Below are positions 9,595 to 18,579 of a stretch of DNA of 64,000 nucleotides, piece after piece. The stretch comes from Methylobacterium isbiliense. Lineage in GTDB: Bacteria > Pseudomonadota > Alphaproteobacteria > Rhizobiales > Beijerinckiaceae. The number at the start of each line of letters is the position of its first letter. Within the stretch, counting starts at the first letter, position 1. Both the position numbers and the translations under genes were made by a program. The notes under the pieces were generated by a model. It worked only from the letters and a program-made list of their open reading frames with translations, did not search any database and was not told where the DNA came from. The stretch covers positions 1 to 64,000 of the forward strand of contig NZ_BPQQ01000043.1 of assembly GCF_022179325.1 (NCBI RefSeq), written 5' to 3'.

Positions 9595-10647
9595 ATGCGC
9601 GTGCGGCTCGCCCCGACGGGATCGTGGACCGACGGGCGGGCGGAAGTGTCGCTCGGGCCGACGCTCGCGCTCCTCGACGCGCTGGCGGCGGAGCGCTCGG
9701 TGCAGGGGGCGGCGGTTCGGCTCGGCCTGTCCTACCGGGCGGTCTGGGGGCGCATCGCCGCCCTCGAAGCGGCGCTGGGCCGGGCGGTGGCGGAGAAGAC
9801 CAAGGGACACGGCACCGTGCTGACGCCCTTCGGCGACGGCTTGCGCGAGGCCCTGGGCGACAGCCTCGGGGCGTTCCGCGACGCGCTCGCGGCCGAGGAG
9901 CGGACCCTCGCCCGACGCCTCGCCGGCCTGCTCGGGCCGGCTTCCGCGCCGCTGCGTCTCGCCGCGAGCCACGACCCGCTCCTCGCCGAACTCGCCGCCG
10001 CGCGGCCCGACCTCGACCTCGTCACGACTGGGAGCCTGGACGCGCTGGCGCTGGTCGGCGACGGGCGCGCCGCGGCGGCGGGGTTCCACTTCGGCGCGCA
10101 CGCGGCAGCGCCGGGCTCGGCCTTCGCGGCCGCCTTCGCCGATCCGGGGCTCGCCGTCCGCCCGCTGTTCTCCCGCGAGCAGGGGCTGATGCTGGCGCCG
10201 GGCAACCCGCTCGGCATCGCGGCGCTCGCCGACCTGCCGCGCGCCCGCGCGCGGCTCGTCCAGCGCCAGCGCGGCTCGGGCACGCGGCTGTGGTTCGAGC
10301 GCCTGTGGACCGAGGCGGGCCTCGATCCCGGCGCCCTGGCCTCCACGGGCATGGAGGAGTTCACGCATCAGGCGGTCGCGGCCCTCATCGCCTCGGGAGC
10401 GGCCGATGCCGGCATGGGCACCCGCGCGGTCGCCGACCGGTTCGGCCTCGCCTTCCTGTCGCTCGGAACGGAGACCTACTTCCTGGCCGTACGCCGCGAG
10501 GCCGAGGGCGCCTGGAGCACGGAGCTGGCCGAGGCCGCCCGACGGGCGGCGGCGACAGCGGTGGGATACGCGCCGCCATCCCCGGGCCAAGGGTCACCTT
10601 CGACGGCCGAGGCGCGAGGTCGCGTCTCCCGTGCGGACGAGGGGTAG
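9595..10647 (+). CDS. ModE-type HTH regulator fused to a PBP-like oxyanion sensor domain
   Basis: A 350-residue protein. Residues ~15-100 form a LysR/ModE-like winged helix (ALLDALAAERSVQGAAVRLG ... YRAVWGRIAALE). Residues ~115-330 resemble a periplasmic-binding-protein fold, with GSGTRLWFERLW near 225 and GSGAADAGMG-like ligand-loop features. The domain pair replaces the TOBE domains of classical ModE. It diverges from tupB with under 70 bp between starts, so it probably senses tungstate/molybdate and regulates tupBCA; that is inference. The ATG at 9595 has AGGA upstream; an in-frame ATG at 9556 is possible. Confidence 0.75.
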   Translation: MRVRLAPTGSWTDGRAEVSLGPTLALLDALAAERSVQGAAVRLGLSYRAVWGRIAALEAALGRAVAEKTKGHGTVLTPFGDGLREALGDSLGAFRDALAAEERTLARRLAGLLGPASAPLRLAASHDPLLAELAAARPDLDLVTTGSLDALALVGDGRAAAAGFHFGAHAAAPGSAFAAAFADPGLAVRPLFSREQGLMLAPGNPLGIAALADLPRARARLVQRQRGSGTRLWFERLWTEAGLDPGALASTGMEEFTHQAVAALIASGAADAGMGTRAVADRFGLAFLSLGTETYFLAVRREAEGAWSTELAEAARRAAATAVGYAPPSPGQGSPSTAEARGRVSRADEG

Positions 10648-10679
10648 GGATGCGGCGTGCGCTCAGTGACGAGCTGCGG

Positions 10680-12461
10680 TCACACCCGCACCTCGCCCCG
10701 CACCACCGCCTCGTAGAGCGCGGCATCCAGCGGCCGGTAGGCCCCCGCCGCGGCATCGTCGAGATAGAGCGGGTCAGCAATCCGCCGTGGATCGAAGCCC
10801 TCGGCGGCCAGCCCCTGCTTCTTCTGCTTGAACGTCTCGGTGATCTCGAAGGCGGCGCACAGGCGCAGGACGAGCGGCCGGGCATAGGCCGGCAGACGCG
10901 CGGCGAGATGGGCGCGCAGCACCGCGGGATCGAATTCCGGCGCCGCCCGCAGGGCCGCCATCCCGGCCCGGCCCTCCGCCCCCGGCACCGCGACGCCGTA
11001 GACCACGGCCTCGGCGACGCCCGGCGCGTCCGCGAGGGCGGCGGCGACCTCGGTGGTGGCGACGTTCTCGCCCTTCCAGCGGAAGGTGTCGCCGACCCGG
11101 TCGACGAAGAAGTAGAAGCCCTGGCGGTCGACCCGCATCAGGTCGCCCGTGCGGAACCACGCGTCCCCGGGGGCGAAGACGTCCCGCAGCACCTTGGCGT
11201 CGCTCGCCGCCTCGCTGGTGTAGCCTTCGAAGCGTTGCGCGCCGACCTCGCGGCTGAGCCGCCCGATGAGCTCGCCCGCCTCGTCGGGCGCGCAGCGCAG
11301 GCAATGCCCGTCCGCCCCGCGCAGGGGCATCCCGGTCTCGAGGTCGTGGCGGACGATCGCCGCCGGGGAGGAGTGCCGCAGGAAGGGCGGCACCCGGCCG
11401 ACCGCGCCGACCCGGCCGTCGACGTTGCAGAGCGACAGCGTGCCCTCGGTGGCGGCGTAGAATTCGAGGATGCGGGGAATTGCGAAGCGCGCCTGGAACG
11501 CCTCCCAGACCTCCGGGCGCAGGCCGTTGCCGGCGGCGAGCCGCAGGCGGTGGGCGCGCTCCAGCGGATGGGCCGGCGCGGCCAGGAGGTAGCGGCACAA
11601 TTCGCCGATGTACTGGAAGAGCGTGCAGCCTTCCGCGGCGACGTCGTCCCAGAAGCGCCGGGCGGAGAAGCGCTCGCGCACCACCGCGGCGCCCCCGCCG
11701 ACGAGGACGCTGCCGGTCGCCACGACGCCGCCGACACTGTGGTACATCGGCAGGCAGGTGTAGAGCCGGTCGTCCGGGGTCGTCGCCATCAGGCCGGCGA
11801 ACCAGTGGCTCCAGGTCATCACCCGGTGGTGGCTCACCCGCGCGGCCTTGGGCAGGCCCGTGGTGCCCGAGGTGTAGATGTAGAGGGCCGCGTCCGCGAG
11901 GGTGACGGGCCGCTCCTCGCTCACCGCGAACGGCCCGTCGTCGCACGGCGCCAGCGCCTCGGCGAGGTTTTCCGCCCAGAGCCGGGGCCGCTCGGCGAGG
12001 TGGTCCGCCGCGCCCTCGTAGGCGGCGCGCAGCCCCGGCGAGGCGATCAGGTGGCGGGGCTCGGCGACCGACAGGCAATGGGCGAGGCTCTGCCCCGCGA
12101 GGTTCGTGTTGAGGAGCGCCACCCGGACACCGACCCGGCTGATCCCGAGCCACGCCGCCATGTAGTCGGGGCCGTTCGGCATCAGCAGCCCGACCGTCTC
12201 GCCGGGCCGCAGGCCCGCCGCCACGGCCCAGCGGGCGTAGCGGCGGGCGCGGGCCGCCAGCCCCGCATGGCTCAGGATCTCGGTCTCGCCGATCAGTGCC
12301 GGGGCGGCTCCGTGCGCGACCCCGAGTTCGTCGATCACCCGCGGCAGGATGCGGGACGGTTGCGTCCCGATCCGGGACGTGCGCTCCAGCGCCCCGAGCC
12401 AGCCGCCGGGCGGGGCGGGGACCTGCCCCTGCCGCACGGCCGATCCGCCTGCCGCCGCCAT
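10680..12461 (-). CDS. Long-chain acyl-CoA synthetase (FATP/FadD-like)
   Basis: A 593-residue member of the ANL adenylating superfamily. The AMP-binding P-loop is YIYTSGTTGLPKAARVSH (residues ~195-212), followed by the A5-type YAATEGTL motif and the WFRTGDL...VDRVGDTFRWKGEN motifs. The C-terminal catalytic Lys region is TFKQKKQGL. The order and length match the FATP/very-long-chain acyl-CoA synthetase branch rather than E. coli FadD. It would activate fatty acids as CoA thioesters at the membrane. Start 12461 is chosen because the upstream extension (to 12590) is low complexity. It is convergent with the ModE-like gene and divergent from a MetY-family gene. Confidence 0.85.
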   Translation of the reverse strand: MAAAGGSAVRQGQVPAPPGGWLGALERTSRIGTQPSRILPRVIDELGVAHGAAPALIGETEILSHAGLAARARRYARWAVAAGLRPGETVGLLMPNGPDYMAAWLGISRVGVRVALLNTNLAGQSLAHCLSVAEPRHLIASPGLRAAYEGAADHLAERPRLWAENLAEALAPCDDGPFAVSEERPVTLADAALYIYTSGTTGLPKAARVSHHRVMTWSHWFAGLMATTPDDRLYTCLPMYHSVGGVVATGSVLVGGGAAVVRERFSARRFWDDVAAEGCTLFQYIGELCRYLLAAPAHPLERAHRLRLAAGNGLRPEVWEAFQARFAIPRILEFYAATEGTLSLCNVDGRVGAVGRVPPFLRHSSPAAIVRHDLETGMPLRGADGHCLRCAPDEAGELIGRLSREVGAQRFEGYTSEAASDAKVLRDVFAPGDAWFRTGDLMRVDRQGFYFFVDRVGDTFRWKGENVATTEVAAALADAPGVAEAVVYGVAVPGAEGRAGMAALRAAPEFDPAVLRAHLAARLPAYARPLVLRLCAAFEITETFKQKKQGLAAEGFDPRRIADPLYLDDAAAGAYRPLDAALYEAVVRGEVRV

Positions 12462-12781
12462 GCGCCCGATCTCCCACCTTCCCCAGTGACGTGCGGGCCA
12501 AGGTGGGGCCGAAGCCTGAAGAAACGATTGAATCGGTCGGCGACCGGACCGGCGCGGGGCCTTGCCGCGATCGCCGCAAGACATCCTCAAGCATGCCGAC
12601 CGGTTATCCCGGCACGGCGGGCCTTTCCCGGGTCCCGGGAAGCAAGCCGCAACCCTCGCCGGCCCAGTCTGCCCGCGTCCCGACCGCGGGGCGGCGCCCG
12701 GTTGTCCGAGAACGGCACGGAATCGGCGGGTGCGCGCCTTGCAGGGCCCGGGAGAGGCTTCGAGGCTTGGGGAACGGGACG
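12462..12781. promoter_or_regulatory. Divergent spacer between acyl-CoA synthetase and MetY-family gene
   Basis: A 320-bp stretch without a believable gene. It contains the perfect palindrome TTCCCGGG-T-CCCGGGAA at 12625-12641, which may be a transcription signal. I looked for a SAM-II or SAM-I riboswitch ahead of the sulfhydrylase gene and saw no match to their conserved cores. Promoters for both flanking genes should lie here, but no clear -35/-10 pair stands out. Confidence 0.45.
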
Positions 12782-14080
12782 ATGCGGCCTGAGACGATCG
12801 CGATCCATGCCGGCTACGAGGACGACCCGACCACCAAGGCGGTGGCGGTGCCGATCTACCAGACCGTCGCCTACGCGTTCGACAGCGCCGACCACGGCGC
12901 CGCCCTGTTCAACCTGGAACAGGACGGCTACCGCTACAGCCGCATCGCCAACCCGACCAACGCGGTGCTGGAGCGGCGCGTCGCGGACCTGGAGGGCGGG
13001 CACGCGGCGCTGAGCGTCGCGACCGGCCAGGCCGCGCTCCACTACGCCATCGCGACGCTCGCCGATTGCGGCGGCAACATCGTCTCGGTGCCCCAGCTCT
13101 ACGGCACCACCCACACCCTCTTCGCCCACGTGCTGCCGCGCCAGGGCATCCGCACGCGCTTCGCCGCCAGCGACCAGCCCGAGGACGTCGCCCGCCTGAT
13201 CGACCGCGAGACCCGCGCGGTCTATTGCGAGAGCATCGGCAACCCGGCCGGCAACATCTGCGACATCGCCGCGCTCGCCGAGGTCGCGCACGCCCGCGGC
13301 GTGCCGCTGGTGGTCGACAACACGGTCGCGACCCCGATCCTGATGCGCCCCCTCGACCACGGGGCGGACATCGTGGTGGCTTCGCTCACCAAGTTCATGG
13401 GCGGCCACGGCACCACGCTCGGCGGCATCATCGTGGATGGCGGGCGCTTCGACTGGATGGCGCAGGCGGACCGCTTCCCGATGTTCTGCGAGCCGGACGC
13501 CTCCTATCACGGCCTCGTCTACGCCGAGCGGTTCGGGGCGGGCGCCTTCGCGGCCCGCGCGCGCAGCGTCTACCAGCGCACCACCGGCGCGGTGCTGAGC
13601 CCCTTGAGCGCCTTCCTGCTCCTCCAGGGCATCGAGACCGTGGCTTTGCGCGTCGAGCGCCACGTCGAGAACGCCCGCCGCGTGGCCGACTTCTTGCGCG
13701 ACGACCCGCGCGTCGCCTGGGTGAACTACGCCGGCTTCCCGGACAGCCCGCACTACGCGATGGCCCGGAAGTATCTCGGCGGGCGCGCCTCCTCGCTCCT
13801 CACCTTCGGGGTGCGGGGCGGCTACGCGGGCGGGGCCGCCTTCTACGACGCCCTCGCCCTGGTCAAGCGGCTGGTCAACATCGGCGACGCCAAGTCGCTC
13901 GCCTGCCACCCGGCCTCGACCACCCACCGGCAGATGTCGCCGGAGGAGCAGCGCCACGCGGGCGTGCTGCCCGAGACCATCCGGATCTCGGTCGGCATCG
14001 AGCACATCGACGACATCCTGGCCGACCTCGATCAGGCGCTGACGGCCGCGAGCCGCAGCCTGATCCGCGCCGCCGAGTGA
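12782..14080 (+). CDS. O-acetylhomoserine sulfhydrylase family enzyme (Cys/Met PLP family), copy 1
   Basis: A 432-residue gamma-family PLP enzyme. The N-terminus (TIAIHAGYE...PIYQTVAYAFDSADHGA), the phosphate-binding stretch near VATGQAALHY, the aspartate in PLVVDNTVATP and the Schiff-base Lys in ASLTKFMGGHGT are all present. It ends with the usual SVGIEHIDDILADLDQAL. It should condense acylated homoserine with sulfide to give homocysteine. The next gene encodes a MetA-like acyltransferase 16 bp downstream, so the two probably form an acylation-sulfhydrylation pair. Two other paralogs lie at 33.5 and 36.9 kb. Exact substrate is not decidable by eye. Confidence 0.88.
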   Translation: MRPETIAIHAGYEDDPTTKAVAVPIYQTVAYAFDSADHGAALFNLEQDGYRYSRIANPTNAVLERRVADLEGGHAALSVATGQAALHYAIATLADCGGNIVSVPQLYGTTHTLFAHVLPRQGIRTRFAASDQPEDVARLIDRETRAVYCESIGNPAGNICDIAALAEVAHARGVPLVVDNTVATPILMRPLDHGADIVVASLTKFMGGHGTTLGGIIVDGGRFDWMAQADRFPMFCEPDASYHGLVYAERFGAGAFAARARSVYQRTTGAVLSPLSAFLLLQGIETVALRVERHVENARRVADFLRDDPRVAWVNYAGFPDSPHYAMARKYLGGRASSLLTFGVRGGYAGGAAFYDALALVKRLVNIGDAKSLACHPASTTHRQMSPEEQRHAGVLPETIRISVGIEHIDDILADLDQALTAASRSLIRAAE

Positions 14081-14096
14081 TCCCCGGGAGGCCGCG

Positions 14097-15056
14097 ATGC
14101 ATCCCTCCGCCCTCGACCTGCCCGCACCGCGCCCGCGCCCCGCCGGGATCCCCGAGCGGCTCACGGTCGGCCTCCTCAACAACATGCCGGATGCCGCGCT
14201 CGCCGCGACCGAGCGCCAGTTCGCGCGGCTGCTCGGGCCGGGGGTACGCCTCCTGCGCTTTCACCTGCCGGAGATCGCCCGCGGCCCGCAGGCCGCCGCT
14301 TACCTCGGGCCCCGCTCGGCCCCCGCCGACGCCATGGAGAGCGCGGGGCTCGACGCGCTGATCGTCACGGGCTGCGAACCCCGGGCGGCCTCGCTGCCCG
14401 ACGAGCCCTACTGGCCGGCGCTGACCCGGGCGATCGACTGGGCGGCCGAGCACACCGTCTCGACCCTGTTCTCCTGCCTCGCCGCCCATGCCGCCGTGCT
14501 GCATCGCGACGGGATCGCGCGGCGGCGGCTTCCAGCCAAGCGCTCGGGCGTGTTCGCCTGCCGGGCGACCGGCCGCCACCCGCTGCTCGCGGGCCTGCCC
14601 GATCCGCTGCCGGTGCCGCATTCCCGCTACAACGACCTGCCCGAGGCCGACCTCGCGGCCGCCGGCTACGCGGTGCTGACCCGCTCCGAGGAAGCCGGCG
14701 TCGACCTGTTCGTCAAGCCGGGACCGAGCCTGCTCGTCTTCCTGCAGGGGCATCCGGAATACGACCCCGACAGCCTCGCGCGCGAGTATCGCCGCGACCT
14801 CCTGCGCTATCGCGACGGCGAGCGCGCCGACCGGCCCCATCCGCCCGCCCATTACTTCGACCCGGAGGTCGCGGCCCGCCTGGCGGATGTCGCGGGCCGG
14901 CTGGCGCCCGGCGGGCAGGAGGATCCGCCGCCCTGCCCTGCGCCGGTCCGCGCGCCCTGGCCGGAGGCCGCCGCGGGCCTGTTCGCGAACTGGCTGGCGC
15001 TGGTGGGCGCCCGCCGCGGTCGCCTGGCCCGCACCGGCGCGCTCGCGGCTTCCTGA
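14097..15056 (+). CDS. MetA-family homoserine O-acyltransferase-like protein
   Basis: A 319-residue protein of the class-I glutamine-amidotransferase-like MetA family. LTVGLLNNMPDAALAATERQF is cut short by comparison with MetA but contains the family's 'NNMPDxAL..TERQF' signature. The nucleophile Cys sits in TLFSCLAAHAAVLH, and the His-Glu pair in FLQGHPEYD. In the position that decides acetyl versus succinyl donor in MetA (a Gly or Glu in the loop after VTG), this protein has Arg (VTGCEPRAASL). Some MetA relatives acylate serine, so substrate is open. Cotranscription with a sulfhydrylase favours a role in methionine or cysteine synthesis. The C-terminal ~50 residues are Pro/Ala-rich. Confidence 0.78.
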   Translation: MHPSALDLPAPRPRPAGIPERLTVGLLNNMPDAALAATERQFARLLGPGVRLLRFHLPEIARGPQAAAYLGPRSAPADAMESAGLDALIVTGCEPRAASLPDEPYWPALTRAIDWAAEHTVSTLFSCLAAHAAVLHRDGIARRRLPAKRSGVFACRATGRHPLLAGLPDPLPVPHSRYNDLPEADLAAAGYAVLTRSEEAGVDLFVKPGPSLLVFLQGHPEYDPDSLAREYRRDLLRYRDGERADRPHPPAHYFDPEVAARLADVAGRLAPGGQEDPPPCPAPVRAPWPEAAAGLFANWLALVGARRGRLARTGALAAS

Positions 15057-15057
15057 G

Positions 15058-16398
15058 ATGGCGCCCGGTCCGCTTGGCCGATCCGTGGCCGCCCGCCTGT
15101 CGCGGCTGATGCGGGGCTCGGCGGCGCTCGCGGCGATGCGTCTTGGCGGCGCGGGCTTCGGCTTCGCCGCCCAGGCCCTGCTCGCCCGCATCGTCGGCGC
15201 CGAGGATCTCGGCCTGTTCTATGCGGCGACGAGCCTCGCGATCTTTGCCGGGCTCGTGGCCGCCCAGGGCTATCCGCAGATCGCGCCGCGCTTCGCGGTC
15301 CGCTACCGCGATGAGGCCCGGCAGGATCTGTTCGCGGCCTTCGTGACCCGTTCGGTCCGCGACGGCCTCGGCGCGGCGCTCGCCTTCGGGGCGCTGATCG
15401 CGGCGGCCAGCCTGTTCTGGCCGGGCCTTCCTCCGCAGACGCGCGCCTGCGGCGTCATCGCCGGCCTGATGGTGGTGGCGACCACCGCCCTCACCACCTT
15501 CACCAATCTCGCGGGCGCGCTGCGCCTGTTCGGCCTGTGCTACGTGCCCGAGGGCATCGTGCGGCCGGCCTGCTTCCTCCTGCTGGTGGCGGGGCTCGGG
15601 CTGGCGATGCCTGGGGCCTCGGGGGCGGTGGTGACGGGGCTCTTCGCCGGGCTCACCGGGCTCATCGCCGTGGTGCAGTTCAGGCTGATGCGCCGTCACC
15701 TGCCGGCGTGGCGCCGCCCGCGGCGCGCGGAGCGGCGGCTCGCGCGCCGCTGGCGGGCCGAGGCGCGCTCGCTGGTGCTGCTCTCGCTCTACACCAACAT
15801 CTTCGCCGATCTCGGCATCCTGTGCGTGGCGCCCTTCCTTCCGCCGGCCGAGGTCGCGGTGTTCGGCCTGTGCCTGAAGCTCGCGCTGCTCGTCGGCTAC
15901 GTGGTGCAGGTCACCCAGCAGATGGCGGTACCGGACTTCGCGGAGGCCCGCCAGGCCGGCGACCTCACGGCCATGCGGCGCATCGTGCGCCGGGCGATGC
16001 GGCTGCCGACCGCCGCGACCCTCGCGGCCCTCGCGGTCGTCCTGCTGGCGGGCGAGCCGCTGCTCGGCCTGTTCGGCCCCGAGTTCCGCCAGGGCGTGCC
16101 CGTGCTCGCGATCCTGATCGGCAGCCAGTTGCTGCGGGCGCTCGCCGGCCCGAGCGCCCATCTCCTCACCCTCACGGGCGCGCAGGGGCTCAATGCCCGC
16201 CTCTGCGTCGCGGCGCTGACCGTCCTCGTGCTCGCCAACCTCGCCCTCACGCCCGCCTTCGGCGTCGTCGGGGCGGCCCTGGCGGTGCTGGCGAGCTACG
16301 CCGCCTGGATCCTCGGCACCGCCGTGACGCTGCGCAGGCTCGGGGAGATCCGCACCGACGTGCTGGCGCTGTGGCCGGCCCGGATGGCGGCGGCCTGA
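15058..16398 (+). CDS. Oligosaccharide flippase / MATE-like polysaccharide exporter
   Basis: A 446-residue integral membrane protein with about 12 hydrophobic segments, starting 1 bp after the stop of the MetA-like gene. The N-terminal segment GGAGFGFAAQALLARIVGAEDLGLFYAATS fits the Wzx/polysaccharide biosynthesis flippase pattern ('QxLLARxLGxxxYGxY'), and basic loops separate the helices. It may flip lipid-linked sugars across the inner membrane. No glycosyltransferases are adjacent, so the substrate is unknown. Coupling to methionine-type genes is likely chance operon growth. Family assignment is by layout and motif, not alignment. Confidence 0.75.
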   Translation: MAPGPLGRSVAARLSRLMRGSAALAAMRLGGAGFGFAAQALLARIVGAEDLGLFYAATSLAIFAGLVAAQGYPQIAPRFAVRYRDEARQDLFAAFVTRSVRDGLGAALAFGALIAAASLFWPGLPPQTRACGVIAGLMVVATTALTTFTNLAGALRLFGLCYVPEGIVRPACFLLLVAGLGLAMPGASGAVVTGLFAGLTGLIAVVQFRLMRRHLPAWRRPRRAERRLARRWRAEARSLVLLSLYTNIFADLGILCVAPFLPPAEVAVFGLCLKLALLVGYVVQVTQQMAVPDFAEARQAGDLTAMRRIVRRAMRLPTAATLAALAVVLLAGEPLLGLFGPEFRQGVPVLAILIGSQLLRALAGPSAHLLTLTGAQGLNARLCVAALTVLVLANLALTPAFGVVGAALAVLASYAAWILGTAVTLRRLGEIRTDVLALWPARMAAA

Positions 16399-16473
16399 CG
16401 CGCACTATCTCTCCTCCATGCGATTCCGGATCGTCCCGGCGCCCGGCGGTGCGGCGGGGGCGGGGAGCCCACC

Positions 16474-18579
16474 ATGACGCTCCCCGTCCCCCCCTGGCGC
16501 GCGTGGCTGTTCGCCGCCAAGACCTGCGCGGCGGCCCTGCTCGCGCTCGGCCTCGCGCTGTGGTTCGACCTGCCGCGGCCCTATTGGGCGATGGCGACCG
16601 TCTACATTACCGCGCAGGCCCTCGCGGGGGCGACGCGGGCCAAGGCCGCGTACCGGGTCGGCGGCACCCTGATCGGCGTCGCGGCGGCCGTGGCGCTGGT
16701 GCCCAACCTCGTCGGTGCGCCGGAACTGCTCACCCTGGCGCTGGCGCTCTGGACGGCGGGCTGCCTCTATCTCTCGCTCCTCGACCGCACCCCGCGCAGC
16801 TACCTCTTCATGCTCGCCGGCTACACGGCGGCCCTGATCGGCTTCCCGGCCGTCACCGATCCGGCCGCGATCTTCGACACCGCCGTGGCGCGGGCCGAGG
16901 AGATCACGCTCGGCATCCTCTGCGCCGCCCTGGTGTCGAGCCTCGTCCTGCCGCAATCCGTCGCCCCGGTGGTGGCCGGGCGCATCGCCGCATGGCTGGA
17001 GGAGGCCGGCCGCTGGACCGGGGAGGTGCTGTCCGGCGGCGCCGAGGACCTGGAGGTGCGGGCACGGCGCCTGCGCCTCGCGGCGGATGCGGGCGAGATC
17101 GATCTCCTGGCCGCGCACCTCGCCTACGACACCTCGGCCCAGGCCACCGCCGCGCCCTGGGTGCGCACCCTGCGCGGGCGCATGCTGATGCTGCTGCCGG
17201 TGCTCTCGTCCCTCGACGACCGCATCCGGGCGCTTCGTGCCGTCTCGGGCCTGACGCGGGATCTGCGCGACCTCCTGGGCGCCGTCGAGGCGTGGTCGAA
17301 GGCCGGCGCCCCGCGCGGGGACGAGCCCGCCCTGCAGGCCCGCATCGCGGAAGCCGAGCGCGGCCTGCCGCCGAACCCCGACTGGGCCTGCCTGCTGCGG
17401 GCGAGCCTGCTCGACCGGCTGCGCGAACTCGTCGCCCTCTCGCGGGATTGCCGCACCCTGGAGGAGCATGTCGCCCGCGGCGGCGGCCCGCTGCGCGAGG
17501 ATCTCGCCTTCGGGGGCGAGTTCGCCGCCAGGGCGCCGCTCCACCGGGACCACGGCATGGCCCTGCGCTCCGCCCTGGGCGTGATCGTCTCCATGAGCCT
17601 GTGCACGGCTTTGTGGATCGCCACCGCGTGGCCGGACGGGGCGACGGCCGCCATGATGGCGGCGGTACTGTGCTGCCTGTTCGCCGCCAAGGACGACCCA
17701 ACCCCCTCCATCCTGGGCTTCGCGCAATGGTCGGCGGTGGCGGCAGTCGGGGCCGGCGTGCTGCTGTTCGGAGTGCTGCCCCGGGTGCACGATGCCGTGA
17801 CGCTGGCGCTCGTGCTCGCACCGCCGCTCCTGCTCTGCGGCCTGCTGATGGCGAACCCGGCCACGGCCGCGGCCGGCACTGCACTCGGCGTCAACGGCAA
17901 CGCCCTCCTGGCGATCCAGGATCGCTACAACGCCGAGTTCTCCTCCTTCGTGAATTCGAGCATGGCCCTCATCGCCGGCATCTGGATCGCCGCCCTCGTC
18001 ACCCAGCTCACCCGCGCGGTGGGGGCGCAGCAGGGCGCATGGCGGCTGCTCGCCGCGAACCGCCGCGACCTCGCGCGGGCGGCCGAGAGGCGCGGGCGCG
18101 GCGACCGCGTCGCCTTCGCGTCGCTGATGCTCGACCGGATCGGGCTTCTCGTGCCCCGCCTCGCCGCCGCGCCGGCCGGGAGCGCGCTGCGGCGCGTCGA
18201 CACCCTGGCGGAGCTGCGCGTCGGCATGAACCTCGTCGTGCTGCGCCGCGCCCGCCACGCCCTGCCGGGCGATCTCGTCGGCCTCCTCGACGGGGTGCTG
18301 GACGGCGTGGCGCGTCACTACCGCCGCCCGCCGGGCACGGCCGATTCGGGCCTCATCGCCGGCATCGACGCCGCCCTGCGGGTGATCGGGGCCGCGCCCG
18401 GCTCCGGCCCGCAGGACGGGTCCGGTCCGGAGGACGGGTCCGGTCTGCAGGACCGGCAGAACGTGAGTCAGGATGGTCGGCGCGATGCGCTGCTCGGCCT
18501 CGCAGGCCTGCGCCGCGGCCTCTGCCCGGATGCGCCGCCCTACGAGCCCCATCCCGCCGGGCTGCGGGAGGCGGCCTGA
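16474..18579 (+). CDS. FUSC-family inner-membrane efflux protein (AaeB-like)
   Basis: A 701-residue protein with two blocks of hydrophobic helices, residues ~10-165 and ~365-520, separated by long cytoplasmic helical regions. This is the duplicated FUSC/AaeB architecture (aromatic acid exporter, fusaric acid resistance). The first helix block includes YWAMATVYITAQALAGATRAK, typical of the family. It should act with the downstream DUF1656 protein and membrane fusion protein as an aaeBXA-type pump for weak organic or aromatic acids. Near the C-terminus three 6-residue repeats (GSGPQD, GSGPED, GSGLQD) are encoded by an 18-bp tandem repeat. No LysR-type aaeR is adjacent. Confidence 0.85.
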   Translation: MTLPVPPWRAWLFAAKTCAAALLALGLALWFDLPRPYWAMATVYITAQALAGATRAKAAYRVGGTLIGVAAAVALVPNLVGAPELLTLALALWTAGCLYLSLLDRTPRSYLFMLAGYTAALIGFPAVTDPAAIFDTAVARAEEITLGILCAALVSSLVLPQSVAPVVAGRIAAWLEEAGRWTGEVLSGGAEDLEVRARRLRLAADAGEIDLLAAHLAYDTSAQATAAPWVRTLRGRMLMLLPVLSSLDDRIRALRAVSGLTRDLRDLLGAVEAWSKAGAPRGDEPALQARIAEAERGLPPNPDWACLLRASLLDRLRELVALSRDCRTLEEHVARGGGPLREDLAFGGEFAARAPLHRDHGMALRSALGVIVSMSLCTALWIATAWPDGATAAMMAAVLCCLFAAKDDPTPSILGFAQWSAVAAVGAGVLLFGVLPRVHDAVTLALVLAPPLLLCGLLMANPATAAAGTALGVNGNALLAIQDRYNAEFSSFVNSSMALIAGIWIAALVTQLTRAVGAQQGAWRLLAANRRDLARAAERRGRGDRVAFASLMLDRIGLLVPRLAAAPAGSALRRVDTLAELRVGMNLVVLRRARHALPGDLVGLLDGVLDGVARHYRRPPGTADSGLIAGIDAALRVIGAAPGSGPQDGSGPEDGSGLQDRQNVSQDGRRDALLGLAGLRRGLCPDAPPYEPHPAGLREAA
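18400..18453 (+). repeat. Three in-frame 18-bp repeats in the FUSC gene
   Basis: Units at 18400-18417, 18418-18435 and 18436-18453 share the pattern GG.TCCGG.C.G.AGGAC and encode GSGPQD, GSGPED and GSGLQD. They lie in the C-terminal soluble tail, a likely flexible linker, so length variation between strains would be tolerated. Confidence 0.85.

Noticed and set aside
12462-12781. SAM riboswitch before the sulfhydrylase gene
   Set aside because: No SAM-I or SAM-II core is recognisable; the palindrome TTCCCGGG-T-CCCGGGAA is too simple.
9624-13013. A 1129-codon open frame on the plus strand
   Set aside because: It overlaps the ModE-like regulator in another frame and the acyl-CoA synthetase in antisense; composition is Arg/Pro/Gly-rich and no family motif appears.
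15537-18578. Long plus-strand frame joined to the DUF1656 gene
   Set aside because: Only the last 67 codons (from 18579) have family features; the rest is an out-of-frame shadow of the flippase and FUSC genes.
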